Shown: positions 41,961-53,100 of the stretch, piece after piece
How the letters are laid out: each line of letters begins with the position of its first letter
How positions within the stretch are numbered: position 1 is the stretch's first letter
Assembly: GCA_033032865.1 (NCBI GenBank)
Contig: JAWHQI010000170.1
Location: 5,283,501 to 5,347,500, forward strand
Origin: Dactylorhiza incarnata
Lineage: Eukaryota; Streptophyta; Magnoliopsida; Asparagales; Orchidaceae
Length of the DNA: 64,000 nucleotides
Direction: 5' to 3'
Notes under the pieces: generated by a model
Seen by the model: the letters and a program-made list of their open reading frames with translations, nothing else
The model's database searches: none
Told to the model about the DNA's origin: nothing
Position numbers and translations under genes: made by a program

Positions 41961-42977
41961 ACCGGGGGGCTTGCAAGGGGCCCTCCCATATTCGCGCCCT
42001 CGTCGGAACGCTCCTGAGCGCGCTTAGAACGCATCCGCGCTCACGCTCGCTCAGAACGCCTCTAAGCGCGTTCAAAGCACTTCCATGTTCGTCGCGCGCT
42101 CAGAACGCTTCTGAGCGCGCTCGGAGCATTCTCACATTTCCGACTCGCTCACATTTCCGACTCGCTCACATTTCCGACTCGCTCACTTTTCCGACTTGGC
42201 TCGCTCACTTTTCCGACTTGGCTTGCTCACTTTTTGTCTTTTCAATTTCTCACTTTTCAGGAACAGTTTGTCGCCCTTCCTCGAAGGGTAGGATGGTCAT
42301 TTATGAAAAATGGTGATCCGTGGGCTCTGAACCGGAAAATATGATTCGTCCTCCCAGGTGGTTATGGTGGTTACAACGGCAAAATTACCGGTCTACCACC
42401 GGCCAAAGCTATAAAAGGACCCCCTAGGCTTCATTTGAGGGGGGCCCGCTTTGATGACCAGAGAGAGCTCCTTGAAGATTTCCACGGATTTCTCCTTCGG
42501 CGCTTGAAGATCTCCTTCGTGGACTTGAAGTTTTCCTTCGTCCTGAAAGGCGACTCGGCAGTCTCACTTTCGTTATCACGAAAGCGGACACAACGCTCTC
42601 ACTTTCGTCTTCACGAAAGCGGACAAGACATTCTCACTTTCGTTCTCTACCGTTCTCAGAAGGAAAAGACTTAGTTTTTTCCGAAAGGTGGCCTGTCACC
42701 CTCGGAACGTTCTCTCTCTCTCTCTCTAATATTGTAATGAGCGGCGGCCTGTCGCGCTCGAATTCTAAACACCGGATTGTAACATCTCAGAAGATAGTGA
42801 AGTTTGGTCGGCACAGCCCCGACCGAGTGTTTTTTTACCCTTTCCGGGTTTTTCCACGTTAAAACGTCCCAGTGTACTCAACGAATTTCTCTGTGACTGT
42901 TTGCGCGCTTGGTTCGCTCCCGAGCTAAGGTGGTTCAATTCGACCGGTCTACCAAGAGCCCTAAGCGACCCGCAACA

Positions 42978-42999
42978 GTTTGGCGCCGTCTGTGGGAAC
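42978..42999 (+). promoter_or_regulatory. Primer-site region of element E
   Basis: gtttggcgccgtctgtgggaa follows the LTR end. The tggcgcc type is usual in Tat-group elements. The tRNA is not certain. Confidence 0.65.
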
Positions 43000-43030
43000 G
43001 ATTCCCAAAACTCTTGAAAGGCCAACTGCA

Positions 43031-44494
43031 ATGGCAAGAAAGAGTGCTCGCACTACCGAAGGATCAATGCCGGAGGGACGCGTCGACCCAGCTCCCTCCA
43101 ACTCGCTTATCAATGCGCCTCCTGGAAAAGAGGCATTGCCTGCGCTCGCAGCAGGGGTGGAAGGGCGCATGCAGCAGATTGAAGAGCAGCAAGCCGAGAT
43201 GTTGGCTCTCGTAAGGAATCTCGGGGCTCCTCAAGTTCCAATTCAGCCGCCGACATTGAACGTGTCGCCGCCCCCAGCTCCGAGTCATGCCCCGAACGAA
43301 GAGGCCATTCGGGAGGAAGAATCTACAGAAGGATCCTCTAGCGCAGCAGGCTCCGCTCACCCTGCCCCGCCAGCTAGAAACCAAGAAGCTGACCACCGTC
43401 ATCATCACCCAAGAAGAGCTGCCCCGGATCGAGCAATAGAAAGAACCACGCGAGAAGAAATACGCGATATGATAGAAGAAGAGTACGTCCAAGCAGGGCG
43501 ACGCGCAGCTCTCGCCCACCGTCCCGCACACCACGGCTCCCCGCTATCGCCTCAAGTCCTGGCCTATCCAATTCCAAATGGATTTAAGCTTCCCAACATC
43601 GAGACATTCGACGGGACGGATGATCCATTGGAACAAGTCAATCACTTCACCACCGTCATGAGGATTTACAGCGCACCTGATCAGCTCCTCTGTCAGGTGT
43701 TCCCGGCAACCTTGAAAGGGCAAGCGCGAACTTGGTTCCACTCCCTGCGAAATGGGGCTATCAACAACTTCGCAGAAATGGCGCAGCAGTTCGTGAACCA
43801 ATTCATCGCCAACTGCAGAATTGTCCGAGATCCCTCCCATCTCTCAGGGATCCGCCAAAACGACGGAGAAACACTAAAAGATTTCTTCCGACGCATCACT
43901 ACGGAGGCTCGATAGATCCCAGGAGTCGATCCCGAGCTCTTGCGGGGAGTCTTCCTTGGAGGACTCCGCCCGAGTGGCTTTTACTCAGCTCTTATGAGAG
44001 AAATCGTACCAAGTTACCCCGACCTCGTTCACCGAGTTGAAGCTCCGATAGCCGCCGACGAGGCCATCAAAGCACACCGTCGGCAGTTCGTGGGGAGCTC
44101 GAAGAGGAAGAAAGAGGAGTCGTCGCCGCAGACAATTCCCAACAAGAACAACAAGCATCGCGACAACCCCAACCGAGACCGAAGATCTCGCCAGCATCAG
44201 GGCTACACTCCCTTGAACACTACCAGGACTAACGTTCTCCTCGCCATCCGCGATAGCAATGCGCTACGCAGGCCCGAACCGCTTACGTCGAGCGGAAGAA
44301 ACCAGTCGCAATATTGCGACTTCCATCGCGGGCATGGACACATTACAGAAAGCTGCAAGCGGTTGAAGGAAGAAATCGAGCGTCTTGTCCAACAAGGCCT
44401 TCTCGGAAGGTTTTTACTAAACCAGATCCCGAACCAGCACGGACTGCAGGCTGACAATCTAGTAGAGGACAACGTCGTACCCCGACGCGGATAA
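43031..44494 (+). pseudogene. Element E gag, Tat-type, one nonsense codon
   Basis: ATG at 43031 (MARKSARTTEG). A Pro-rich N-terminal third is followed by the retrotransposon gag domain (IETFDGTDDPLEQVNHF, ATLKGQARTWFHSL, ETLKDFFRRITTEAR). A TAG at 43913-43915 interrupts, and the same frame continues with IPGVDPELLRGVFLGGLRP. Near the end YCDFHRGHGHITESCKRLKEE is the modified zinc-knuckle segment typical of Tat gag. It stops at 44494 without protease or RT. Confidence 0.88.
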
Positions 44495-44846
44495 GCGAGC
44501 GGTACTGGGCAGGGGAACTTTCCCCCTAGTAGAACGCGCACAGCCCGCGTCTCATCTATCATCAATTTTTGTTTTTATTTCTTACAGTTTTTGCTTTTAA
44601 ACAGTAAGCCACAAGATTGTACTTGTGCACATATATTCGTTGTGTATCTAAAATTACTATGGCTATTCTCTGGCTCTATCAGCAATGCGAATCATCCAAA
44701 ATAAGGCTACGAAAGTTAAGACCACGATCTTCGATATTAACACATAGCAACAAATTCGCCAACATGGTGAAGAGAAGAGGCCTCTCGCGAGTGGAGGATA
44801 AGCATCAAGTACAACAATTTCAACTAGGTCTGGCCAAAAGACCACC

Positions 44847-45254
44847 TTGCCTCGGCGCTGCTTGGGCGCATTGCCTCGGCGCTGCTTGGGCGCATTGCCT
44901 CGGCGCTGCTTGGGCGCATTGCCTCGGCGCTGCTTGGGCGCATTGCCTCGGCGCTGCTTGGGCGCATTGCCTCGGCGCTGCTTGGGCGCTTTGCCTCAGA
45001 GCTGCTTCGACGCATTGCCTCGGCACTGCTTGGGCAAATTGCCTCGGCGCTGCTTGGGCGCATTGCCTAGGCGCTGCTTGGGCGCATTGCCTCGGCGCTG
45101 CTTGGGCGCATTGCCTCGGCGCTGCTTCGACGCATTGCCTCGGCGCTGCTTGGGCAAATTGCCTCGGCGCTGCTTGGGCACCTTGCCTCGCCGCTGCTTG
45201 GGCGCATTACCTCGGCGCTACTTGGGGACCTCACCTCAGCAAACCTTGAGCACC
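44847..45254 (+). repeat. 24-bp tandem array, about 16-17 units
   Basis: Unit ttgcctcggcgctgcttggg plus cgca. Early units are exact, later ones carry substitutions, and it decays after 45230. Because 24 is a multiple of three, long open frames appear on both strands by chance. Confidence 0.95.
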
Positions 45255-45589
45255 TCGCCTCAATGCTGCTTCATCGCATCGCCCCAAAGCTCCTCAGGTT
45301 TCAACGCTAAACGACAAGCTCGTCATGATCTCTAGCACAATCGCTGGGCGGTAAGCTCACAACCGAACAAGACGAGATGTAGGTTTCTCCCACAACTGGA
45401 GCCAAGTGACGACTTCCGGAAAGTTCGCAAGTCGACAGACTCATGGTTGCGCAAAGCGCAACAACTTACCCTCGGCATGGTACGACGCATCGCACGGAGA
45501 TGGTGATGGTCAGAATTGCCGCGAAGGAAAATCAAAACCTCCGAACTCCTCCGCGCAGTAATTCGGACTCCGAAGGTTTGGGGGGCTTA
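45255..45589. other. 3' noncoding part of element E
   Basis: Degenerate array remnants and untranslated sequence ending in the polypurine tract ggtttggggggctta just before the 3' LTR. Confidence 0.6.
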
Positions 45590-46838
45590 TGATAGGGGCT
45601 CGCATTATAGGCTCTCATTTATGAGAAAAACCGGATGGCGGTTACTCCCATAAACCACTCCCCCACTACTTTAGTGGGAGAGAGTGGGAGATCAAAGCCG
45701 GAACCGCCATTCTCGCCACCAACCGTCAATCCGAAAATACGCGCTAAGTGCGCCAACCGCAACGCGCACGGCGACGCCGCCCCCCCCCCCCCGGTGAGCG
45801 GGCCGCGTCAAACCGCGCACCCCATGGGGTGCGGCCAAACCGCACTCCTAATGGGGTGCGACCGACCACACCCCACATGGGGTGCGGCCAAGCCGCACCC
45901 CACATGGGGTGCGGCCAAGCCGCACCCACGGGGTGCGGCCTCGCCGCAAGGAGTGCGGCCGGCCGGACCGCACCCCCTTGGGGTGCGGCCGGGCCGCACC
46001 CCCCTTGGGGTGCGGCCAAGCCGCACCCCCCTTTTTTTGCGGGGTGCGCCCACGCCGCGCCCCTCCCCGAGGCGGGGTACGGCCGAGCCTCCTCCTCCTT
46101 CCGCTTTCCTCACCGGGGGGCTTGCAAGGGGCCCTCCCATATTCGCGCCCTCGTCAGAACGCTCCTGAGTGCGCTTAGAACGCCTCCGCGCTCACGCGCG
46201 CTCAGAACGCCTCTAAGCGCGTTCAAAGCACTTCCATGTTCGTCGCGCGCTCAGAACACTTCTGAGCGCGTTCGGAGCATTCTCACATTTCCGAGTCGCT
46301 CACATTTCTGACTCGCTCACATTTCCGACTCGCTCACATTTCCGACTCGGCTCGCTCACTTTTTGTCTTTTCAGTTTCTCACTTTTCAAGATCAGCTTGT
46401 CGCCTTTCCTCGAAGGGCAGGATGGTCATTAACGAAAAATGGTGATCTGTGGGCTCTGAACCGGAAAATATGATTCGTCCTCCCAGGTGGTTATGGTGGT
46501 TACAACGACAAAATTACCGGGCTACCCCCGGCCAAAGCTATAAAAGGACCCCCTAGGCTTCATTTGAGGGGGGCCCGCCTTGATGACCAGAGAGAGCTCC
46601 TTGAAGATTTCCACGGATTTCTCCTTCGGCGCTTGAAGATCTCCTTCGTGGACTTGGAGTTTTCCTTCGTCCCGAAAAGCGACTCGACAGTCTCACTTTC
46701 GTTCTCACGAAAGCGGACACAACGCTCTCACTTTCGTCTTCACGAAAGCGGAAAAGACATTCTCACTTTCGTTCTCTACCGTTCTCAGAAGGAAAAGACT
46801 TAGTTTTTTCCGAGAGATGACCTGTCACCCTCGGAACG

Positions 46839-46875
<37 letters not shown>

Positions 46876-47130
46876 ATATTGTAACGAGCGGCGGCCTGTC
46901 GCGCTCGAATTTTAAACACCGGATTGTAACCTCTCAGAAGATAGTGAAGTTTGGTCGGCACAGCCCCGGCCGCGTGGTTTAATTTTTTTACCCTTTCCGG
47001 GTTTTTCCACGTTAAAACGTCTCAGTGTACTCAACGAATTTCTATGTGACTGTTTGCGCGCTTGGTTCGCTCCCGAGCTAAGATGGTTCAATTCGACCGG
47101 TCTACCAAGAGCCCTAAGCGACCCGCAACA
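45590..47130 (+). repeat. 3' LTR of element E
   Basis: 1541 bp uninterrupted LTR with C-homopolymer near 45780-45792, palindrome array 45822-46030, TATA near 46540 and a (CT)n run at 46842-46873. Confidence 0.92.
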
Positions 47131-47135
47131 ATATC

Positions 47136-48725
47136 CTTGTAAATGTACGAAATGTAAGGATCGCAATATGATTTTTATTCGTAAATGTATGAAGTGTTAT
47201 ACAACATCTTTGTCGTTCTAGGATTTGAATCATTATGAATTTTGGAAATCAGCCCACTTTCTGTAAACGCCCCTGTAATTGATCTAGTGAAAAACGGATT
47301 GTTGTTGCCTGTGGGCGTAGCCCATCTTTGATCGAACCAAGTAAATTTGTGTCTTTTGTGTTGTGATTTTCTTTTTGTTTTATATTTATACTATTGCTTC
47401 CGCAACAACTTGTTCGTCTAACTATTGCGGGGTTAAGGTCATCAATCATCGTGCAAGTACGATTAATGCATGTCTCTAAGTTCTACCATTTGCAGGCATA
47501 CATGAATCTTTGGTGCCAAAGTGTTTTGTTTGTGTTGTGAAGTACGATTATCGTCGCTTCATGAAAGGTTTGTTCGCGGATGTGATAGCCGCACATCTTC
47601 ATTTTTTGCTGGCTATGCAGGTGTTTGTGCAGTTTTTATGTCAACATCTTTGACGTGTCTCGTGTAGCTACGTGACTTTGTCCTGTACCGATTGCATGTT
47701 TATGAATTTGTTGTCATATAACCGTCTTCTACCGATTGCGTGCATGTGTGATCGATGCCCCGTATTCTATTGTTTGTATTGTCACCGAGTCGACGACTAG
47801 GTTTCGTGGAATGTCATAGAGAAAAGTATTTGAAGTGCTTGAGTGATGATATAATATAATAGGAGGAGAGTGGAGGTTGAGAAATGCCATGCTAAGTGCA
47901 TAAATTTCATATAAATGTCATCAATGCAATCAACCATAATTGTATTTTTTCCACTGCCAGATGGCTTCCCATGGACCTTAAACTAAGAGAGAATTTTAGG
48001 TACGCGTGCGTACAGAGAGTATCAATTATAGTTGTAATTGGTCAAAAATCCCTGTACGCGTGCGTACAGGGATTTTTTTTCTTGCCAAATTACAGTTGTA
48101 TTTTCAGTTATAGTTGTAAATGGTCTGTATTTTCAGCATAAATTACAGTTGTAATTTAGTTCAAAAATTTCACTTTTTTGTAGGTGCATATTCATTCCAA
48201 AATATATACATATGACTACTTAAATGACTGTAAAAATACATGGATCAATATTTCGCGACTTTTTTAAATAAAAATAAAAATTGTAGCGTGTAATTTAAAT
48301 TCTCGCACCATACATAGGTACGCTCCCCGTACCTAAAATTTACACTTAAACTAATCACCAAGTAATATATAACACGCTCATCCTCTACCTCTTCTTCATT
48401 ACCGCAGCCTCTCATATATCCTCGACCATATTCCAACACGAGCACGATTTCAAATGTTAGAGTCAATTACGTTCTAAAGATGAAGGTTATGTGCGGGGGT
48501 GGTATTGAGGCTCACTTTCCTACTAAAGCGGTGGGAAAGGGAAGCGTCCCAAACACTTCAATTTGTTGCGGTTGCGATCTGTTTGACTGCGAGGCACCCT
48601 TTCATATTTGAGAGGAGCTCCCTTTTGCACCGCAATAGATGTGGACAGCCCACTCAAACAAAGTCGAACATTAACACTGAATTGTGTGTAAATGATGATG
48701 ATTTAGGCTTCGTTTGGCACGGTGG
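47136..48725. other. AT-rich flank with LTR-like and MITE-like relics
   Basis: 47330-47460 has text resembling the end of another retroelement LTR (gcttccgcaacaacttg). 47992-48340 is bounded by aattttaggtacg and inverted cgtacctaaaatt, a candidate small foldback element. 48706-48725 (ggcttcgtttggcacggtgg after tta) is the end of a Harbinger-like MITE cut by the next LTR. No gene seen. Confidence 0.4.
48044..48077. repeat. Perfect 34-bp palindrome
   Basis: AAAAATCCCTGTACGC, a 2-base spacer gt, then its exact inverse complement. The core gtacgcgtgcgtac also occurs at 48000-48013. Confidence 0.95.
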
Positions 48726-49431
48726 TGTTGGGAAATCGGCGCCGGACAAAACTGCAAAGAAAAATATTAGCACAATTTTAATAATAACGAGAATATCAAA
48801 ATACAAGGAAGTCCGATACAAAACGCCACGGATGCGCCGGACGCGTTCGATCCGCAGGAAAAGTAGAAAATCTGGACTGCAATCCGCCTAGCGGACGCAC
48901 AAGGTTCGTTGGAACCTTCGACGTCAAGTCCGACGTCCAACCGTAACCACCACCGGAGACCAACGCCACCACCGGAGAGAAAAATCCAAGCCGGATCTAA
49001 ATCCGCTTCTCCTCTCCACGGCACCACCTCCTTCTTCGCTTCGCCTCTCACCGACGCCGGCGGCTATCTCCTCCAAGACCGGCGGTGAGACTCTCCAACA
49101 ACGGAGCACGAGCAAGACCGAATAGAGAGGGAGGAAGGAAGTGGGTTGATCTCCATCACACGAATAAGGAGATATATAGCCATAGGAAGAGAGAGAGATG
49201 GCTGCTACTTGACTTGGGCGGTTACAACAATCCCATTTATGGGATTAATGGAGGGGTTACGACAATCCCATTTATGGGAATGAAGGTTACAGTTCTCTCA
49301 AGAGAGAAACTCTCATGCAATTACTCCATTTGTATCAAGCGGTTATTATTGCATGTGGTTTCCATTCTCTCTCTATCCAGAGAGAGAAAAACCATGCATG
49401 ATCTGAACCAAATACAACAATTCACCACCTT
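48726..49431 (-). repeat. Minus-strand LTR fragment, target of element F
   Basis: It begins tgttgggaaatcgg, which as a minus-strand LTR end reads gatttcccaaca. A minus-strand TATA (ctatatatctcc) lies near 49170-49180. Cut at 49431 by element F. Sequence resumes at 63831. Positions 48908-49431 are copied at 62607-63130. Confidence 0.55.
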
Positions 49432-50119
49432 TGTACAACCCGTATTCGCCGAGTGGGCCCCCCCCCCCCAGCCAACTGGCGAAACCTGGGTCGTCCGGAT
49501 CATTCGCCGGGTCACTCGCCCAGGCTAAGGAAGGTAAAAATGCCCCCGGGTTGGTGGGGGTAAGCTGTAGGAGAGAAGGCGCTAGGCGAGTGGTGCCCTC
49601 ACGGACCACTCGCCCAGAAGCATGGGCATTCGCCCAGCCAGGCGGGTGCCCAGCGAATGGTGCCCTCACGGACCATTCGCCCAAAGGGCTGTGAGGGGAA
49701 AATGACCATAATACCCCTGGTGGGCTGCAAATAGCCCTTCGGATTCAGGCTATTTACAAACCAATTGGGGGTGCGGTTAGTAAAATTAAAAGGCGGATTC
49801 AGGCTATTTACAGACCAGCCTAGGAAAACTATAAATAGACCCTTAAGGGCACCTTGGAGGAGATCCGATTTGAGAGAATCCTCTCCTCTAGGCTAGTTTT
49901 GGTGGGCAGCCAGTGCCCTCCAAGGTGCCCGGTTGAGCTTTGGTTTGGGAGGGGAAGCTCTCTAAGATCTTCCGGGCGTGTGGCGGGACCTCCTCGCTTC
50001 AGCCTTGGGTCTATTCCATTTCCAGCATCCACCGTCAGGAGAGTCTAGTGAGGGAGAAATAAGCATCGGCTACACCCCCAGTGGGTCCGAACTCAAGAGA
50101 CCAGTTGCTGGTTTCAACA
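49432..50119 (+). repeat. LTR 1 (5') of element F
   Basis: tgtacaaccc...gtttcaaca, with ctataaatag TATA near 49830. Contains two adjacent hairpins, ggcgagtggt/accactcgcc (49585-49613) and cgaatggt/accattcg (49653-49681). A short C-homopolymer lies near 49459. Confidence 0.93.
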
Positions 50120-50177
50120 TTTTTGGTGCGGTGAGCGTGGACCGTAGCCGGTGAAAGAAAATCTCAAGCTGGTTTCG

Positions 50178-53100
50178 ATGACAGGAGATGGAGGAAATGG
50201 TTCTGACTCAGGTCAATCGCAGCCACCAGCGGCAGGGGAGTGGCTGGAGATGTTTGAGAAGTTCAAGCGAGAGGTCCTGCAGACAGTTCTCGCGGCAAGG
50301 AGCGAGTGCGAGACCCCGACGGTCCCAGTGGTTCCGCCTTTGCAGATCGGCGAGAACGCACCAGGGCAGCGGCCGGGGAAGGAGGTGCCAGCAGAAGGAA
50401 GCGCGCGAGATCTCCCCAGACGGCAGCTGTTCAGCAGTCCGGCGAGTGCTGAGGTGTGTGAGTTGGTCCCGCGCGAGAGGACCACTCGCCGAGCAGGGGA
50501 AGGGAGCCCCTTTTGCGAGATGATCCTCTCGGCCCCAGTGCCAGAAGGGTTTCGTGGGCCGGAGATGTCCTACTACACCGGCAAGGAGGATCCAGTTGTG
50601 CACCTGCAGTGGTTCGAGGACATGACTTCAATCCTTCCCATGTCGGATTCTTTCCAATGCCGACTCTTCGCGACCACCCTGAAGGAGAAAGCAAGGGACT
50701 GGTTCCACCAACTTCCCACAGGTTCCATCTACGCGTTCGACGATCTGCGCCGAAGCTTCCGACTGCGTTTCTCGACGTCAAAGAAGAGGAAGAAGGATGC
50801 GGTGGCTCTCTTCAAGATCAGGCAGAGGGAGGGGGAATCCCTGGCCAAGTACGTGGACAGGTTCCAGGAGGAGATACACCTAGTGCAAGAGGTGCCGGGA
50901 TTCGCCCTCCAGATGGCATTCATCGTAGGGCTGCGAGAGGGGTTCTTCAAGATGGACCTGAAGAGAAGACCTCCTGTATCCTTCGAGGAGTTGATGGAGA
51001 GAGCCGCGGAGGAGATTGAAGGGGAGGCAGCCAACCCCGAATTCTACAAAAGGTTGGCAAGGATGAGCGAGCCCGAGGCGAGGCAGCCAGAGGGAAGAAG
51101 GCGAGAGGAGCCCAGGGGCCAGGGGTTCGAAAGACCACCTCGGGTTTGGAGGAACCAAGAACCCAACAACAGGTTGGGCTGGAGGAACCAGGAAGGACCA
51201 GCGCGAGGTCAGGATGAAAGGTACCAAGGAAGGGAGGCAGGAGGAGTGAATCAGGGGTGGAGGCAGGGTCCCAGACCCCCTCACCCCCCGAGGGAGCAAG
51301 CCATGGCGGTAGGCCAAGGGAGAAGAGGTAGAGGAGCAAGAGGAGGAAGAGGAAGAGCTGGAAGAGAGGACAGGGTGGCGTTGCCTTACTGTGACTTTCA
51401 TCAGGAAGAAGGTCACGCGATCGCCACCTGCCCAGAGTTCTTGGAAATGAGGGAAAGGGGACAGCCACGTCGGCAGCAGGCCAGAATTGAGGAAGTGCTC
51501 CCAGAGGCAGAAGAGGACCGGTGTGAGGATAGGGCAGATACAGGAACCAGGGGGGGAATCGGGGTGATTCACGGTGGGGTTGGGATAGAGGCCTCTCGTA
51601 AGAGAAGCTTCCAGGCCATGTTCCGAAGGGACGTCGCGTCGACTTCCCAGACCCCACCCCCCTCTGAGAAGCTCACCTTCTCCTCAGAAGATATGCCAGA
51701 TTACGAGGACCCATTCTGCGACGCCCTGGTGATCCAGACAGCGATAGAAAACTTCACGGTCTCTCGGATCCTGGTGGACAACGGGTGCTCGGTGAATGTG
51801 ATCTTCAAAAAAGCTTTCGACGCGATGGAGGTAGAGAAGAAGAGAGTGCAGGCCTCCGACGGACCACTGTTTGGTTTCTCGGGAGAGAGGAAGGAGGTCG
51901 AGGGAGGCGTAGGTCTCCAGGTGACGCTAGGAGGAGTCCCAAGAAACTGTCGGTTCGTCATCGTGGACGCTCCGAGCAGCTATAACGCCATCTTCGGACG
52001 ACCCCTCATCAGCGCCTTCTGGTGCGTGCCCTCATCGTACCATCAGTGCTTAAAGCTCCATAGTGGAGGAGTCCAGATCCGCGTCCGAGGAGATGCTAAG
52101 GTGGCGAGGTAGTGCTACGTGACTGCCGTCAACACCATTTCATGGATGGCGGATGCCGAAAAGATGGATGAAGAGATGGTGAGGCCGGAGGGGCCAGGAG
52201 AGGAAGTGGAGAAGAGAGAAGTAGGGGGAGAGGGCGATGCCCGAGAGGAGGTGTTGGAGGTCGCTCGTGAGGAGCAGGAGGTCGAGCCGATGGAGGCGGA
52301 AGAAGCTGCAGGGAAAAAGGCCTGGGAGGAGGGGCGAGAAGCAAAGGGCCAGTGGGAAGAGCCAACCCGGCTCGAGGCGGCAGAAGAGGTGATAGATATG
52401 GAGGTTACCACCCAGGCGGGAAGGGTGGAGAAGGTGCGGATCAGCGGGGGCCTCGGCCCGGAGGACCAGAGAAGGATGCTGGAGTGCATCTAGAAGAACA
52501 TGGACATCTTCGCATGGAGCGCAGCGGACATGCCAGGCATCGAGGCAGACGTGGCTTGCCATCGTCTCAACCTCGATCCAGAAGCCCGCCCCATCCGGCA
52601 GAAGAGAAGGACCATAGCTGACAAGCTCGAAGGACCGATCCGCGAGGAGGTGGCGAAACTCCTCGAGGCAGGTTTCGTAACGGAGATCCAGTATCCAGGC
52701 TGGGTCTCCAATGTTGTAATGGTAAAAAAGGCCGATGGCCGCTGGCGTATGTGTGTGGACTTTTCATTGTTAAATAAGGCCTGCCCTAAGGATTGTTATC
52801 CCTTGCCTCGGATCGACGCGCTGGTTGACTCAGCCGTCGGTTTTTCTGTGATGAGTTTTTTGGATGCTTTTTCAGGTTATCACCAAATAAGAATGCACCC
52901 CCCGGACGTCAAAGATGTCTCGTTCATCACCAGGGAGGGATGCTACTGCTATAAGATGATGTCCTTCGGGCTGAAAAATGCAGGAGCAACCTACCAGAAG
53001 ATGATGGATCGGGTATTCAAGAAGCAAAGGGGAAGGAACCTGGAGGTCTACGTGGATGACCTTATGATAAAGAGCAAGTGTGTGAGCTCTCACATCCGGG

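Larger units (their letters stand above)
37414..42977 (+). repeat. 5' LTR of element E, interrupted
   Basis: About 1.5 kb of LTR in two parts, 37414-37914 and 41966-42977, around an insertion. Includes palindromic ggggtgcggcc units (37635-37835), repeated tcacatttccgactcgc units (about 42130-42230) and TATA (ctataaaagg, 42410). Confidence 0.9.
37414..47130 (+). mobile_element. Gag-only Tat-type Ty3/gypsy element E
   Basis: LTRs start tgataggggctcg and end gacccgcaaca, with exact target duplication atatc (37409-37413, 47131-47135). Primer region tttggcgccgtctgtggg follows the 5' LTR and polypurine ggtttggggggctta precedes the 3' LTR. The interior is only 2.6 kb: gag, then a 24-bp tandem array. 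No pol. The 5' LTR is split by a 4046-bp insertion. Confidence 0.92.

Noticed and set aside
44617..45335. Open frames of repeated CLGAAWAH-type residues
   Set aside because: Product of the 24-bp array. Frames are open in both directions by periodicity.
50880..51657. 230-236-codon minus-strand frames
   Set aside because: Shadow frames of the Arg/Gly/Glu-rich gag region of element F. No splice or start support.
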